Shown: positions 43,893-52,927, counted from the stretch's first letter. The stretch is 64,000 bases of DNA from Clostridiales bacterium (GCA_015055965.1 SVHG01000005.1:30910-94909); one strand, 5' to 3'. The notes: a model not told the origin generated them from the letters alone. Numbers and translations are program-made.

Positions 43893-44873
43893 TTATACGG
43901 TTATAAAGCGTCTTTTAATTTCTTCTGCTAAAAGCCCGTTAGCCTTGCCCGTAAGCGCCGTTCTTACACAGGCAATTTCATTCTTTCTTCTACAGTAATA
44001 AAGCATAAAGGGATAAGTTCCACCGCTTTCGGTATATCTTCCCGCCAGCATTCTACTTGCAGAAAGACCGTTTAACTGCCTTTCCGTTTCTACAAGCGGT
44101 TTACCGCTGTTTGCAATATCTATTGCTTGAAGGGCTATATCCTTAATCCAACAATCGATTGAAAGCAGAAGCTTAAGAGCCTTTTTGTCTCTTAACGCAA
44201 TAGCCTTTATTGCTTCTACGGTTAACTTCCCACCGTGAACGTACTGACTTATTGCAAGCTCCACGTCGTTTGCCCTTATTGCAGAGCAAAGATTTAAGCC
44301 GTCTATTTCCTTTGATATTATTTCCCTTAGGTATCCCGTTTTTACTATTCTGGTTAAATATTCGTATTTTGCGCGGGTAAAAATAACGCCAACAGCCATT
44401 CCACCGCCATTTTCTTCAAGGATTAATAAAGCTTCCTTAACCGCCCTTACAAGCTCTTTGGGAAAAACGGTCTGCTCTTTTCCCCTTACTAAAAGCTGAA
44501 GCTCTTCTAAGCTAAACGCGCCTATAGGCCCAACGTATTCTTCATAAGAAAGGCCTAGCTTTTCACATTTAACCATTACTTCCGCATTATAAAAATCGTA
44601 AGGGGCTAAACAATAGCCTTCTATTTCGTCACTTGGCGCATATTCCTTAACGAATGCGTTTAATGCTTTTTCTTCGCTTTCTATTACCCTTTCGTATTCC
44701 GCGCTTGAAAAATTGATTTCACCGCCAAAGGCGCTTTCACGAAGCACGTCAAAAGCAGACGCAAGGCTTTCTGCCTCCGCCATTCTTATAAGTCTTTGCT
44801 CGCCTAATAGGCCTTGCGAGCGCGACGCGCATATTGAATTTATAAAATCAATGGATTTGCGTTTTTCTTTCAT
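43893..44873 (-). CDS. ntpC: V/A-type ATPase subunit C
   Basis: 326 residues, helical subunit that links the rotor shaft to the membrane ring (the V-type d-like subunit). The C-terminal phrase YYCRRKNEIACVRTALTGKANGL is conserved. The gene lies one base after subunit E. Confidence 0.92.
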   Translation of the reverse strand: MKEKRKSIDFINSICASRSQGLLGEQRLIRMAEAESLASAFDVLRESAFGGEINFSSAEYERVIESEEKALNAFVKEYAPSDEIEGYCLAPYDFYNAEVMVKCEKLGLSYEEYVGPIGAFSLEELQLLVRGKEQTVFPKELVRAVKEALLILEENGGGMAVGVIFTRAKYEYLTRIVKTGYLREIISKEIDGLNLCSAIRANDVELAISQYVHGGKLTVEAIKAIALRDKKALKLLLSIDCWIKDIALQAIDIANSGKPLVETERQLNGLSASRMLAGRYTESGGTYPFMLYYCRRKNEIACVRTALTGKANGLLAEEIKRRFITV

Positions 44874-44874
44874 A

Positions 44875-45444
44875 TTATTTAAATATTATTGCCGAAATAT
44901 TTTGAGCGTTGGTCAATGCAAACTGCGCTAAAATTGCGTTAAAGCTTAAATCCTTATCCGTCTTTTTGCCTAAAAGCTTAATTCCACCGCCAAAGCTATC
45001 GCCCTTTACAACCTCTAAGCCAAGCTCCTTTACGGTAGCTAAAGCGCTCACTTCTGCTACGGATAGGGGCGCGCTACCGCAAATACAAACGGTATCACCC
45101 TTTTCTGCGTAGCTTGCAATTTGTTTTTCTATAAACTTAAGATAATCGCTACCGGAAAGAGAGTTTAGCTTTTGCCTTGCAATTTCAAAAGCACGCGCTA
45201 AAAGCTCTTGCTTACAGTCAAGCGCAATCTTCTTTGCATCCAGTCTTGCAAGAGTTTTTCTTCTTTCTATTAAAAGCTCGCCATCCCTTTTAGCCTGCTC
45301 TTCTATTTCACTAACGCTTAAATCAGCTTGGCGAGCGGTAGCTATTCTTTGCTCGTCTGCCTCACTAATAGCGTTATTAATAATAGCTTCTGCCTGTAAG
45401 GTAGCGTCTTCTATTATCTTTTTTGAAATGCTTTGTTCGTTCAT
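44875..45444 (-). CDS. ntpE: V/A-type ATPase subunit E
   Basis: 189 residues. Peripheral-stalk subunit: a long N-terminal coiled coil (about 5-90) with repeated Glu/Ala, and a C-terminal globular part with KGDSFGGGIKLL. It pairs with the 106-residue stalk subunit at 48038. Confidence 0.92.
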   Translation of the reverse strand: MNEQSISKKIIEDATLQAEAIINNAISEADEQRIATARQADLSVSEIEEQAKRDGELLIERRKTLARLDAKKIALDCKQELLARAFEIARQKLNSLSGSDYLKFIEKQIASYAEKGDTVCICGSAPLSVAEVSALATVKELGLEVVKGDSFGGGIKLLGKKTDKDLSFNAILAQFALTNAQNISAIIFK

Positions 45445-45455
45445 TAATAAACTCC

Positions 45456-45485
45456 GAATATGCCGTTAACGGCGTTATAGGTCTA
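45456..45485 (-). repeat. GCGCGATTAAC-family element inside the V-ATPase operon
   Basis: Reverse strand ACCTATAACGCCGTTAACGG followed by CATATTC, in the 52-base gap between the subunit K and E genes. It could set a processing or attenuation point. Confidence 0.6.
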
Positions 45486-45496
45486 TTTTTTTAATC

Positions 45497-45943
45497 TTAT
45501 AGAGAGCCGAAAAGCATGATAGAAATAACAAGTGATAAAATTGCGTAAGTTTCTACCATGGCAGGGAAAAGCATTAGCTTACCTGATACTGAATCCTCTT
45601 TAGCAACTGCTTGAATTGCAGATACGGAAGTTCTACCCTGGAAGTATGCAGAGATAAAACCAACGATAGTCATGGGAAGCGCTGCCATTACTACTGCGAA
45701 GCCTTGGCCCATAGTCATTTCTACCGTAAGACTACTCATACCCATAAGGCCAACTACGAAGCCGTAAATACCTTGAGTTGCGGGAAGAACTGCTAATACG
45801 AATACCTTAGAGAACTTCTTGGGGTCTTCTGAAACCACACCTGAAGCCGCGCTACCCGTTTTAAAGAGCGCCAGTGCGCTACCTGAGCCACATAAAATCA
45901 TACATAGTGCTAAACCTAAAATTGCTACTGCGAATCCGTTCAT
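45497..45943 (-). CDS. ntpK: V/A-type ATPase subunit K (proteolipid)
   Basis: 148 residues from the ATG at 45943; the longer frame would start on a TTG lying inside the ribosome site GGAGG. Four membrane helices, a double-hairpin c-ring subunit. With this numbering the residues matching the Na+ site of E. hirae NtpK are all present: L53, T56 and Q57 (LPATQGIYGF), Q102 (YFQGR) and E131 (AMVETYA). This predicts a Na+-translocating enzyme. Confidence 0.95.
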   Translation of the reverse strand: MNGFAVAILGLALCMILCGSGSALALFKTGSAASGVVSEDPKKFSKVFVLAVLPATQGIYGFVVGLMGMSSLTVEMTMGQGFAVVMAALPMTIVGFISAYFQGRTSVSAIQAVAKEDSVSGKLMLFPAMVETYAILSLVISIMLFGSL

Positions 45944-46080
45944 TTTAATATCCTCCAAAAATTTGGTTTGTTAATATTTATTATTTTCGCATTAAATGCG
46001 TTAAGCTAAAATTGTTGCGCTTTATAAAAAGCGTTATAAATTATCGTTGTTTTGCAAAAAGCCGTTATAACTCGTGGCTT

Positions 46081-48051
46081 TTAACCTTCTATATATACGT
46101 GCTCTAATTTAGAGCCAAGGGGTGTGAATAACTCGCCGTCACCCGTGTAGAAGTGAGAGAAGAATTCAACGTATTGCAATCTTGAGTCGTGAATAAACGC
46201 GCCAAGCAAGCCCATTGCTATATTAAATATATGACCAACGAGCATTATTGCAACGCAGGCTATTACACCGGCAACCCCACCGGGGCTTTTTAACATGGGA
46301 ACTGCAAGCTGAACTGAAACTATTTGCGCTATCTGCGCGCCTGAAAGCATTAAGCCGTAAAGTCTTGCGTAGCTTAGTATATCAGACATATAGTTTATAA
46401 GTCCGTATACCGCACCGAAGCCTTTTGTGAATTTACCAAACCCCTTTTGATGCCTTCCCGCGGTTAGCGCTCCAACCACTACAGAGCCTAAAAGTAGGCC
46501 TATAGCAACCTTATCTAACCCTTCGGCAACGCCTACCTGACATAACACGAAGAGTAAAAGTCCTGCTAAAAATACTGCCCAAACAAGGCCGTCGAATATA
46601 CCGTCAAGTATTTTACCGCGTTTAAATTCCACGTAAGCAACAACGCAAAGCGAAACCATAATATGCACCACGCCAAAGCCTAAGCATATTAAAAGAAGCG
46701 ACGGAACGCTTATGCCGAATATTAAGGAGCTATCCCCAACGGGATCAGGCATTAAAGGCTTATTAATTAATCCCAGCCATTGCATTACCGGCATACCCAG
46801 CCAGCTATCAAAGCCCAAGCCGAACAGCACGGTGGGAATACCCGCTATTACGAGTAGGCTTGCAAGCTTATTTATTCCCGTTTTGCGCTTTGACCTTGCG
46901 TTAAATATTAGTCCGCCCACAATCATAATCAGTCCGTAGGCAACGTCTGCAGTCATTAAGCCTAAGAATATTGCAAAGAATATTCCCATTACCGCGTTGG
47001 GATCGAATTCCTTATATTTGGGAACGGAATATAGGTTTGTAACGAATTCAAAATTAGAAATAACCTTGTTGTTTTTCATCAAGGTAGGAGCAAACTCCCC
47101 TTCCTCTATTTTTGCGTACTCGCTATAAATACTACCTTCAAATTGGTTTAAAGCTTGTGTTATTTCATCCTTTTTCTCTTCCGGAATATATCCTTCAAGA
47201 TAAAAGGTAGAGTTAGTTCTGGTAAAGTTATCGGCACAGTCGCCCTTTTCTATTTCTACAAGATAATAGTCGCAAAGAAGCCTTAACTGCTTTTCCGATT
47301 GCGATTGATTAGCAATAAATTCTTCCGCATCAGCAATTTGCCTATTTAACTCTTCCAGCCTCTTATTTTTTTCTGCCGTTTTTTCTTGAGCGGTAAATTC
47401 GCCCCTTTCTAAGCATCTTATAAAAGCGCATTCAGAAAGGATTGCTTCTACCTCCCCCTTTATGCTTTCGTGGAAGATAACGCTTACCGCGCATACCCCC
47501 TCGATTTCGCCGTACTCTGCGTAACTTGCAAGCTCTAATAAAGAAAGTCTTTCGCCAAGCTTAACCGCGTTTTTCTTTTCTACCGCGCCAAGCCTTACTT
47601 CCGCCTTTAAGGTGCTTTTGAACTCACTAAATCTTTCATTTACCGCTAAATAAGGCTTAAGGGAAGCGATTTCATTTTCTAAAAGGATGATTTCCGCCTT
47701 TAATGCGGCAATTTCATCTACCCTTGCTTTAACGCTTTCTGCTACTGCTAACAGCTCGCGCTCCTGCTGGATTATATTAGAAAATTCGCCGTAGGTTACG
47801 CCAAACGCCTTACCTTCAAGAGTGGACCTTTTAAGTATCTTACACTTTTCGGCTATTAAGAATAGGGCTTGTTCCACCCTATCTTTTTTGTTTTTAAGCT
47901 CGCTTTGTTCGTGAGAGGCTTTAAATCCCCCTTCAAAAGCAGAAGATGCCGTTAATTGCACCGCCCCCGTTTTGTGAAGAGCATTTAAAAGCTCTGTTTG
48001 ACAGGCGTTTATTCCCACGAGCTTGAGCTTTAGCATATTAGCAATTGCCAT
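46081..48051 (-). CDS. ntpI: V/A-type ATPase subunit I
   Basis: 656 residues. The N-terminal half (about 1-330) is a cytoplasmic coiled-coil region that holds the peripheral stalks; the C-terminal half has about seven membrane helices that form the ion half-channels. Conserved phrases: DVAYGLIMI, and SDILSYARLYGLMLSGAQIA near 545-570. It overlaps the first gene of the operon by 14 bases. Confidence 0.95.
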   Translation of the reverse strand: MAIANMLKLKLVGINACQTELLNALHKTGAVQLTASSAFEGGFKASHEQSELKNKKDRVEQALFLIAEKCKILKRSTLEGKAFGVTYGEFSNIIQQERELLAVAESVKARVDEIAALKAEIILLENEIASLKPYLAVNERFSEFKSTLKAEVRLGAVEKKNAVKLGERLSLLELASYAEYGEIEGVCAVSVIFHESIKGEVEAILSECAFIRCLERGEFTAQEKTAEKNKRLEELNRQIADAEEFIANQSQSEKQLRLLCDYYLVEIEKGDCADNFTRTNSTFYLEGYIPEEKKDEITQALNQFEGSIYSEYAKIEEGEFAPTLMKNNKVISNFEFVTNLYSVPKYKEFDPNAVMGIFFAIFLGLMTADVAYGLIMIVGGLIFNARSKRKTGINKLASLLVIAGIPTVLFGLGFDSWLGMPVMQWLGLINKPLMPDPVGDSSLIFGISVPSLLLICLGFGVVHIMVSLCVVAYVEFKRGKILDGIFDGLVWAVFLAGLLLFVLCQVGVAEGLDKVAIGLLLGSVVVGALTAGRHQKGFGKFTKGFGAVYGLINYMSDILSYARLYGLMLSGAQIAQIVSVQLAVPMLKSPGGVAGVIACVAIMLVGHIFNIAMGLLGAFIHDSRLQYVEFFSHFYTGDGELFTPLGSKLEHVYIEG

Positions 48052-48358
48052 TTAAAATACTCCTGAAAATATACTCGCCTGCTTGGCTTATTTTTTCCTG
48101 CTTTTCTGCGCGAAGCTTATCACATTCCGCCTTTTTATCGTTTATAATTTCTTGGTAAGCGCTCTCTGCCATTTTTTCGCTATCTTCCTTAATCGCTTGG
48201 CGAGTAGCTTTACCGCGTTCTTGCGCCTCGGCTAAAATTTTAGAGCATTCGTCACCGCTTTGCTCACTAATTTCAAGCGCACGAGCGTTTGCATTTTCAA
48301 TTATTACTTCCGCCTTGCTTTCCGCTTGCAGAATTTCAGTTATTACTTCGTTTATCAT
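48038..48358 (-). CDS. ntpF: V/A-type ATPase stalk subunit (G/H type, E. hirae NtpF-like)
   Basis: 106 residues, almost wholly one charged helix with Ala/Glu/Lys repeats (ILQAESKAEVIIENANARAL). It forms the peripheral stalk with subunit E. First gene of the nine-gene operon; its leader holds mini-hairpin array 4. Confidence 0.85.
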   Translation of the reverse strand: MINEVITEILQAESKAEVIIENANARALEISEQSGDECSKILAEAQERGKATRQAIKEDSEKMAESAYQEIINDKKAECDKLRAEKQEKISQAGEYIFRSILNGNC

Positions 48359-48423
48359 ATTTTTTCCTTTTGCTCTATTTTACGTGAGCATCAGCTTAAA
48401 ATCTTTTTTGGTGTTTTAGGTGT

Positions 48424-48536
48424 CTAATCAAACCAACGGTTTGTACGTAATCACGCGTTAGCGTGTATGTAATCGTTTACACGGTAAACGCATGTAATCA
48501 CCGCTAGGTGTATGTAATCAAACCAACGGTTTGTAT
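48424..48536. repeat. mini-hairpin array 4, in the V-ATPase leader
   Basis: Five hairpins: ACAAACCGTTGGTTT, CACGCTAACGCG, GTTTACCGTGTAAAC, CACCTAGCGG, ACAAACCGTTGGTTT (reverse-strand reading). They are joined by TGATTACATA/TGATTACGTA spacers. The array lies between the promoter at 48567 and the first V-ATPase gene, so it should be transcribed. Confidence 0.8.
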
Positions 48537-48566
48537 GCCAACACTCCCCATTGTAATTTTGATTAC

Positions 48567-48595
48567 ATTCTACCAAAAAAATGAGCTTTTGTCAA
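48567..48595 (-). promoter_or_regulatory. promoter of the V-ATPase operon
   Basis: Reverse strand TTGACA (48590-48595), 17-base spacer, TAGAAT (48567-48572). The leader to the first ATG would be about 200 bases. Confidence 0.75.
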
Positions 48596-48717
48596 TACCA
48601 TTTGTGGAGTTTAATATTATATTTAATATATATTATAGGTTAAATTGTAATTTTAAGTCCTATACTGCAAAGTAGCAAGTAAAAAAACGCTTATTTACAG
48701 TTATTTCTTTAAGAGTA

Positions 48718-48746
48718 TTGACAAGGTTTGGCTTTTGTGTTAATAT
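48718..48746 (+). promoter_or_regulatory. promoter of the GT2 gene, predicted leaderless
   Basis: TTGACA (48718-48723), 17-base spacer, TAATAT (48741-48746). The ATG at 48753 is only six bases beyond the -10 box, so transcription would start at or next to the start codon. Confidence 0.75.
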
Positions 48747-48752
48747 ATAATT

Positions 48753-49685
48753 ATGGAAAGAAAACTTATAAGCATCGTAGTTCCCTGCTATAACGAGGAG
48801 CTAACGGTAGAAAAATTTTACAGTGAAGCAGTAAGAATATTTGAAGGCTACAAGCACGATTTTGAAATTATTTTCGTTAACGACGGAAGTAAGGATTCCA
48901 CCTTTGATATTATAACCGCTCTTGCCAAAAAGGACGCAAGGGTAAAGGGGCTTTCCTTTAGCAGAAACTTCGGTCATCAATCGGCAATAATTTGCGGATT
49001 CGAGCACGCTAAGGGGGATGCTATAGTAGAGCTTGACTGCGACCTTCAAGACCCAATAGAAGTAGTTCTTGAAATGATTGAAAAATGGGAAGAGGGCTAC
49101 CAAGTAGTTCACGGCAGACGCATTAAAAGAAAGGGCGAAAGCATTTTTAAAAAGGCAACCGCAGCCGTTTACTACGCTTTACTTAACAAAATCACCAAGC
49201 GCCCCGTTCCAAGAAACACGGGCGACTTTAAGCTTTACGACAGGGTGGCTCTTAACGCTATTCTTGCTATGCCCGAAAAGGATAAATATATTCGCGGTTT
49301 AGCCTCTTGGGTTGGCTTTAAGCAAGCGTTTGTAGACTTTGAACGCCAAGCGCGCTTTGCAGGCGAAACTAAATATACCCTTAAAAAGATGATAAATCTT
49401 GCAAAAACGGGCATTATTTCTAATAGTGACGCGCCCCTTTATTTATCACTTATTACGGGCGGAATACTTTGCTTTTTATCCTTTGCCTGCTTTATAACCT
49501 TTATAGTGCTTGCAATTTGCAATATTACCCTACCCTTAACCGCGTGGCTTTTCCCCACCGCAACCTTGCTTATTTCAATCAGCTGGATATTTAACGCAAT
49601 TTCTAACGTTTATCTTGCCAAGGTTTACGACGGTATTAAGGACCGCCCCGATTACATCTTAGCAGATAAGGTCAATATTGAATAA
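48753..49685 (+). CDS. GT2 glycosyltransferase, polyprenyl-phosphate sugar synthase type
   Basis: 310 residues. The GT-A domain comes first (SIVVPCYNEE, FVNDGSKDST, DLQDP as the metal motif), with RNTGDFKLYDR near 155, and two C-terminal membrane helices (about 230-285). This is the DPM1/GtrB-like layout, in which a sugar is moved from a nucleotide donor to undecaprenyl phosphate for use outside the membrane. The sugar is unknown. No ribosome site; probably read from a leaderless message. Confidence 0.88.
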   Translation: MERKLISIVVPCYNEELTVEKFYSEAVRIFEGYKHDFEIIFVNDGSKDSTFDIITALAKKDARVKGLSFSRNFGHQSAIICGFEHAKGDAIVELDCDLQDPIEVVLEMIEKWEEGYQVVHGRRIKRKGESIFKKATAAVYYALLNKITKRPVPRNTGDFKLYDRVALNAILAMPEKDKYIRGLASWVGFKQAFVDFERQARFAGETKYTLKKMINLAKTGIISNSDAPLYLSLITGGILCFLSFACFITFIVLAICNITLPLTAWLFPTATLLISISWIFNAISNVYLAKVYDGIKDRPDYILADKVNIE

Positions 49686-49809
49686 CTTACGGCAAGCAAA
49701 AAACAAACTAAAAATCAAACCGCCACGCAAAACGGTGTATTTCATAGGGATTTTGAAAAACAAATAAGAATCATTATAGGAATACACTATTTCGGGTGAA
49801 TCAAGAATG

Positions 49810-49846
49810 TAGAACTTGGAAGTAAAACCCAAGTTCTTTTTCTTTG
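49810..49846 (+). terminator. terminator of the GT2 gene
   Basis: AGAACTTGG, loop, CCAAGTTCT, then TTTTCTTT. The rest of the 320-base gap to the kinase gene shows only that gene's promoter. Confidence 0.8.
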
Positions 49847-49926
49847 CACAAATATCTTTTAAGCAGAAAACAACGAAGTGTATCAAAATAAATCTATAAT
49901 TCTATTGATACAAGCTCCATGATTGC

Positions 49927-49955
49927 TTGACATTACTTTCAATATGTGTTATAGT
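49927..49955 (+). promoter_or_regulatory. promoter of the kinase/macrodomain locus
   Basis: TTGACA (49927-49932), 17-base spacer, TATAGT (49950-49955), 50 bases before the kinase ATG. CTATTGAT occurs on both sides of the promoter (about 49913 and 49983) and could be an operator half-site. Confidence 0.7.
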
Positions 49956-50005
49956 TATTGTGTCAAAATAGAAACATAACCCTATTGATTTATTGAGGAG
50001 ATTAT

Positions 50006-50863
50006 ATGATAGACTTTTCAAAATACGAAAGAACCAACACGTATTATGGTGGAACAGAACGTAAATTTGGTGTAAATGTTGACGGCTTTGAATATATGAT
50101 TAAATTTCAAAAGCAAACAAATTTCGGTGTAAAACGTCTTAATCACATCTCTGAGTACGTCGGCTCGCATATTTTTGAGTTGCTTGGCTTTGAAACGCAA
50201 GACACCTATCTTGGATTATACAATGACGAGCAAGTTGTGGCGTGCAAAAATTTTATTAACGGCGAAACGCAATTCGTACCCTTTAACGATATTGGCGAAA
50301 GTTCGCTTGAACAAGACAAGGAAACCTATCAATATTCTTATCAAGATATAATGCAAATGCTTCGAGATAACGTAAAGCTTACAAACGTTCAAGAAACGAT
50401 AAGTATGTTTTGGGAAATTTACGTTGTGGACGCGTTAATTGGCAACTTTGATAGACACGGTGGGAATTGGGGATTCTTAAAAAAGAACAACAAATATACA
50501 CTTGCCCCCGTTTTTGACAATGGCTCATCACTTTATTCTCAGCTTGTAGATGATAATATGATGAAACAAATTATGCAGTCGGAAGAAATGACAAACGAAA
50601 GGATTTATAAATTCCCCACGTCGCAAGTTCAATTAAACGGCAAAAAGAGTTCTTATTTTGAAGTAATCAATTCATTGAAGTTTAAGGAATGTAATGAAGC
50701 GGTTATAAAAATTTGTGAAAGATATTCGCAAGAAAAAATCGACGAATTGATTGACGAAACACCGTTTTTAACCGATACGCATAAGGAATTTTACAAATAT
50801 ATATTAAGACAAAGATTTGAAAAGATATTGCTCCCCGCTTACAAGAAATTAACGGAGAAATAA
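50006..50863 (+). CDS. HipA/CtkA-like serine/threonine kinase
   Basis: 285 residues, one kinase domain without the HipA N-terminal subdomain, hence closest to the CtkA type. The catalytic loop is GNFDRHGGNWG with D149 as predicted base; the metal-binding motif is PVFDNGSS with D171. A Lys/Gly-rich segment near the start (YGGTERKFGV) may act as the phosphate-binding loop. GAGGAG precedes the ATG. The next gene starts one base after the stop, so the two are coupled. HipA kinases are toxins in toxin-antitoxin pairs; that role here is inferred. Confidence 0.8.
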   Translation: MIDFSKYERTNTYYGGTERKFGVNVDGFEYMIKFQKQTNFGVKRLNHISEYVGSHIFELLGFETQDTYLGLYNDEQVVACKNFINGETQFVPFNDIGESSLEQDKETYQYSYQDIMQMLRDNVKLTNVQETISMFWEIYVVDALIGNFDRHGGNWGFLKKNNKYTLAPVFDNGSSLYSQLVDDNMMKQIMQSEEMTNERIYKFPTSQVQLNGKKSSYFEVINSLKFKECNEAVIKICERYSQEKIDELIDETPFLTDTHKEFYKYILRQRFEKILLPAYKKLTEK

Positions 50864-50864
50864 A

Positions 50865-51644
50865 ATGAGAAAGTTAACCACAATGGGCTTTATCTGTCTT
50901 GAAGACGATTATAAGTTCATTTACAAAATTGCTAAAATTGAATATGAAGAATGGGAAGACGGTGCATTTAACTATATATTCCGTCCATTTTATAACGTTA
51001 TTGATATGTTGCCTGACCACTTATTTCAGGGTATTCCCGGACTTGATTTGAGCTTGAAAAAAGCCGTATATGAACGTAAGAACATCATTCCCACTTTTAT
51101 TTCCGAGAGAACTCCAAGCGAACATCGTGAAGATTTGTGGGCGTTGATGGAAGAAAGCGGTATGCAAGCATTGAACCGTTTAGAATGGCTTATAAAAACC
51201 AACACGCGATATTCAGGCGATAGATTTTTCGTTATGCCTTTTGACGGTAAAGATGCTGTTAGTTATAAGGAGCGCTCTATGTACGATTTGGTAAGAAGGT
51301 CGGATAGCCTCAATAAAAAATTGCTTGAAATTATTTGCTTTGGCGATTATCTTTATACTGATGATATCATAATAGACGACAAATCTCGTCTTTACTATTA
51401 CAGACTTTTGATGCCGATGTATATCCGTGAATTTGAGCGAAAAAAAAGGCTTAGAATGCTTGGAATAGAAAAAGCGAAAGAACAAAACGTTTATAAAGGT
51501 CGTGGACAAATAAAAATTGACCCATTACTCTTTGATAGAGTTGCTAATGATTATTTGCACGGAAAAATATCCGCAGACCAAGCGTCTTTGATATTAAAAA
51601 TAAGTAGAGCAACATTTTTTAGAAGGCTAAGGGAAAGAAAATAA
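50865..51644 (+). CDS. unknown protein with C-terminal resolvase-type HTH
   Basis: 259 residues. The first 200 are soluble, rich in aromatic and charged residues and of no family I recognise. The last 50 (YKGRGQIKIDPLLFDRVAND, then SADQASLILKISRATFFRRL) look like the HTH at the end of serine resolvases, but there is no resolvase catalytic domain. Tight coupling to the kinase gene suggests a partner: antitoxin, DNA-binding autoregulator or substrate. The DNA after its stop stays open in another frame. Confidence 0.6.
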   Translation: MRKLTTMGFICLEDDYKFIYKIAKIEYEEWEDGAFNYIFRPFYNVIDMLPDHLFQGIPGLDLSLKKAVYERKNIIPTFISERTPSEHREDLWALMEESGMQALNRLEWLIKTNTRYSGDRFFVMPFDGKDAVSYKERSMYDLVRRSDSLNKKLLEIICFGDYLYTDDIIIDDKSRLYYYRLLMPMYIREFERKKRLRMLGIEKAKEQNVYKGRGQIKIDPLLFDRVANDYLHGKISADQASLILKISRATFFRRLRERK

Positions 51645-51850
51645 TTAAAAATGAGCGTCGTGTTTTAACAGACAAAGAATTGCAGATATATAATCGTGCG
51701 TTAATTCAAATTTTAAAATATTATATTTTATTTGAGCTTGGCTTTACAGAGGAAAATGGAGAATTCAAAAAAAGACTTTTTAGCCGTTGGGGAAATGTTT
51801 CGCAGAGTTTAGAACTGTTAAAAATATCAAGAACCCAACGTAATACGTAA
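51641..51850 (+). pseudogene. orphan coding-like frame after the HTH gene
   Basis: In the +1 frame relative to the HTH gene, about 66 codons stay open (NERRVLTDKELQIYNRALIQ, then FELGFTEENGEFKKRLFSRW). There is no ATG or ribosome site. Composition is protein-like and charged. Either a remnant, or a downstream extension reached by frameshifting near the stop of the HTH gene. Confidence 0.4.
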
Positions 51851-51874
51851 TAATTTTCTAAAAAGGAATAACTT

Positions 51875-52888
51875 ATGCCATTACATATTATAAGACAAGA
51901 TATAACTAAATTGGAGTGCGACGCTATCGTAAATGCAGCGAATAATACGTTACTTGGTGGTGGCGGTGTTGACGGCGCAATCCATAAAGCCGCAGGCGGT
52001 AAGCTTTTAGAAGAATGTAAAACGCTCGACGGTTGTGATACGGGCGACGCGAAAATCACAAAAGCCTATAATTTGCCTTGCAAACACGTTATCCATACAG
52101 TCGGTCCTATTTGGCGCGGTGGAGAAAACGGTGAAAAGAAACTTCTTGAATCTTGCTACAAAAAATCACTTGCACTTGCAAAGGAAAACGGTTGTGAATC
52201 AGTTGCCTTTCCGCTTATATCTTCGGGCGTTTACGGATACCCGAAAGATAAGGCTTTATCCGTTGCGGTTGAAACGATAAGCGAATTTCTATTCGATAAC
52301 GAAATGACCGTTTATATCGTTGTGTTCGATAAAGCGTCCTATCAAATCAGCGAAGAATTATTTGACGACGTTCAAGAATATATTGACGATAACTACGTGG
52401 ACGAAAAGGAAGAACGCCGTTTATACAATAGACCACGTAGAATATTTAGTAGCGAATGCGATTTTGAGGTTGGTAGCGTTTGTTTTGAAGAAAAGTTAGC
52501 AAGTCCTAAAAAGCTTGATGTATCGCTTATTGATATGCTCGCTAATATCGACGATAATTTTGCCGTTACCTTACTGAAACTTATCGACCTTAAAGGAATA
52601 ACCGACGTTGAGTGTTATAAAAAAGCAAACGTAAGCAAGCAAACGTGGTATAAGATAATGAACGAGAAGGATTATAAACCGAGCAAAAATACGGTTATTT
52701 CCTTTGCAATTGCACTTGAGCTTTCGCTTGAAGAAACCAAGCATTTATTATCTACCGTAGGCTTTACTCTTTCAAAGAGCAATAAGTTTGATATTATTAT
52801 AGAATATTTTTTGTTAAACGAAGAATATAACATTTTTACAATCAACGAAACGCTATTTAAGTTTGACCAAGTTTGCTTGGGGGTATAA
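51875..52888 (+). CDS. macrodomain protein (YmdB-like) with C-terminal HTH-like region
   Basis: 337 residues. An N-terminal macrodomain (about 1-165) shows the ADP-ribose-binding motifs [27 protein letters not shown] and [11 protein letters not shown], as in O-acetyl-ADP-ribose deacetylases and ADP-ribosylglutamate hydrolases. After a linker, about 215-335 is helical. It contains an HTH-like stretch ([20 protein letters not shown], then [20 protein letters not shown]). The fusion suggests a sensor of ADP-ribose compounds tied to DNA or protein binding. AAAGGAAT precedes the ATG. It lies between the kinase pair and the vWA gene. Confidence 0.82.
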   Translation: MPLHIIRQDITKLECDAIVNAANNTLLGGGGVDGAIHKAAGGKLLEECKTLDGCDTGDAKITKAYNLPCKHVIHTVGPIWRGGENGEKKLLESCYKKSLALAKENGCESVAFPLISSGVYGYPKDKALSVAVETISEFLFDNEMTVYIVVFDKASYQISEELFDDVQEYIDDNYVDEKEERRLYNRPRRIFSSECDFEVGSVCFEEKLASPKKLDVSLIDMLANIDDNFAVTLLKLIDLKGITDVECYKKANVSKQTWYKIMNEKDYKPSKNTVISFAIALELSLEETKHLLSTVGFTLSKSNKFDIIIEYFLLNEEYNIFTINETLFKFDQVCLGV

Positions 52889-52927
52889 GGTAAACCGACG
52901 ATTGACCAAAAGTAAATAAAAATCCTT

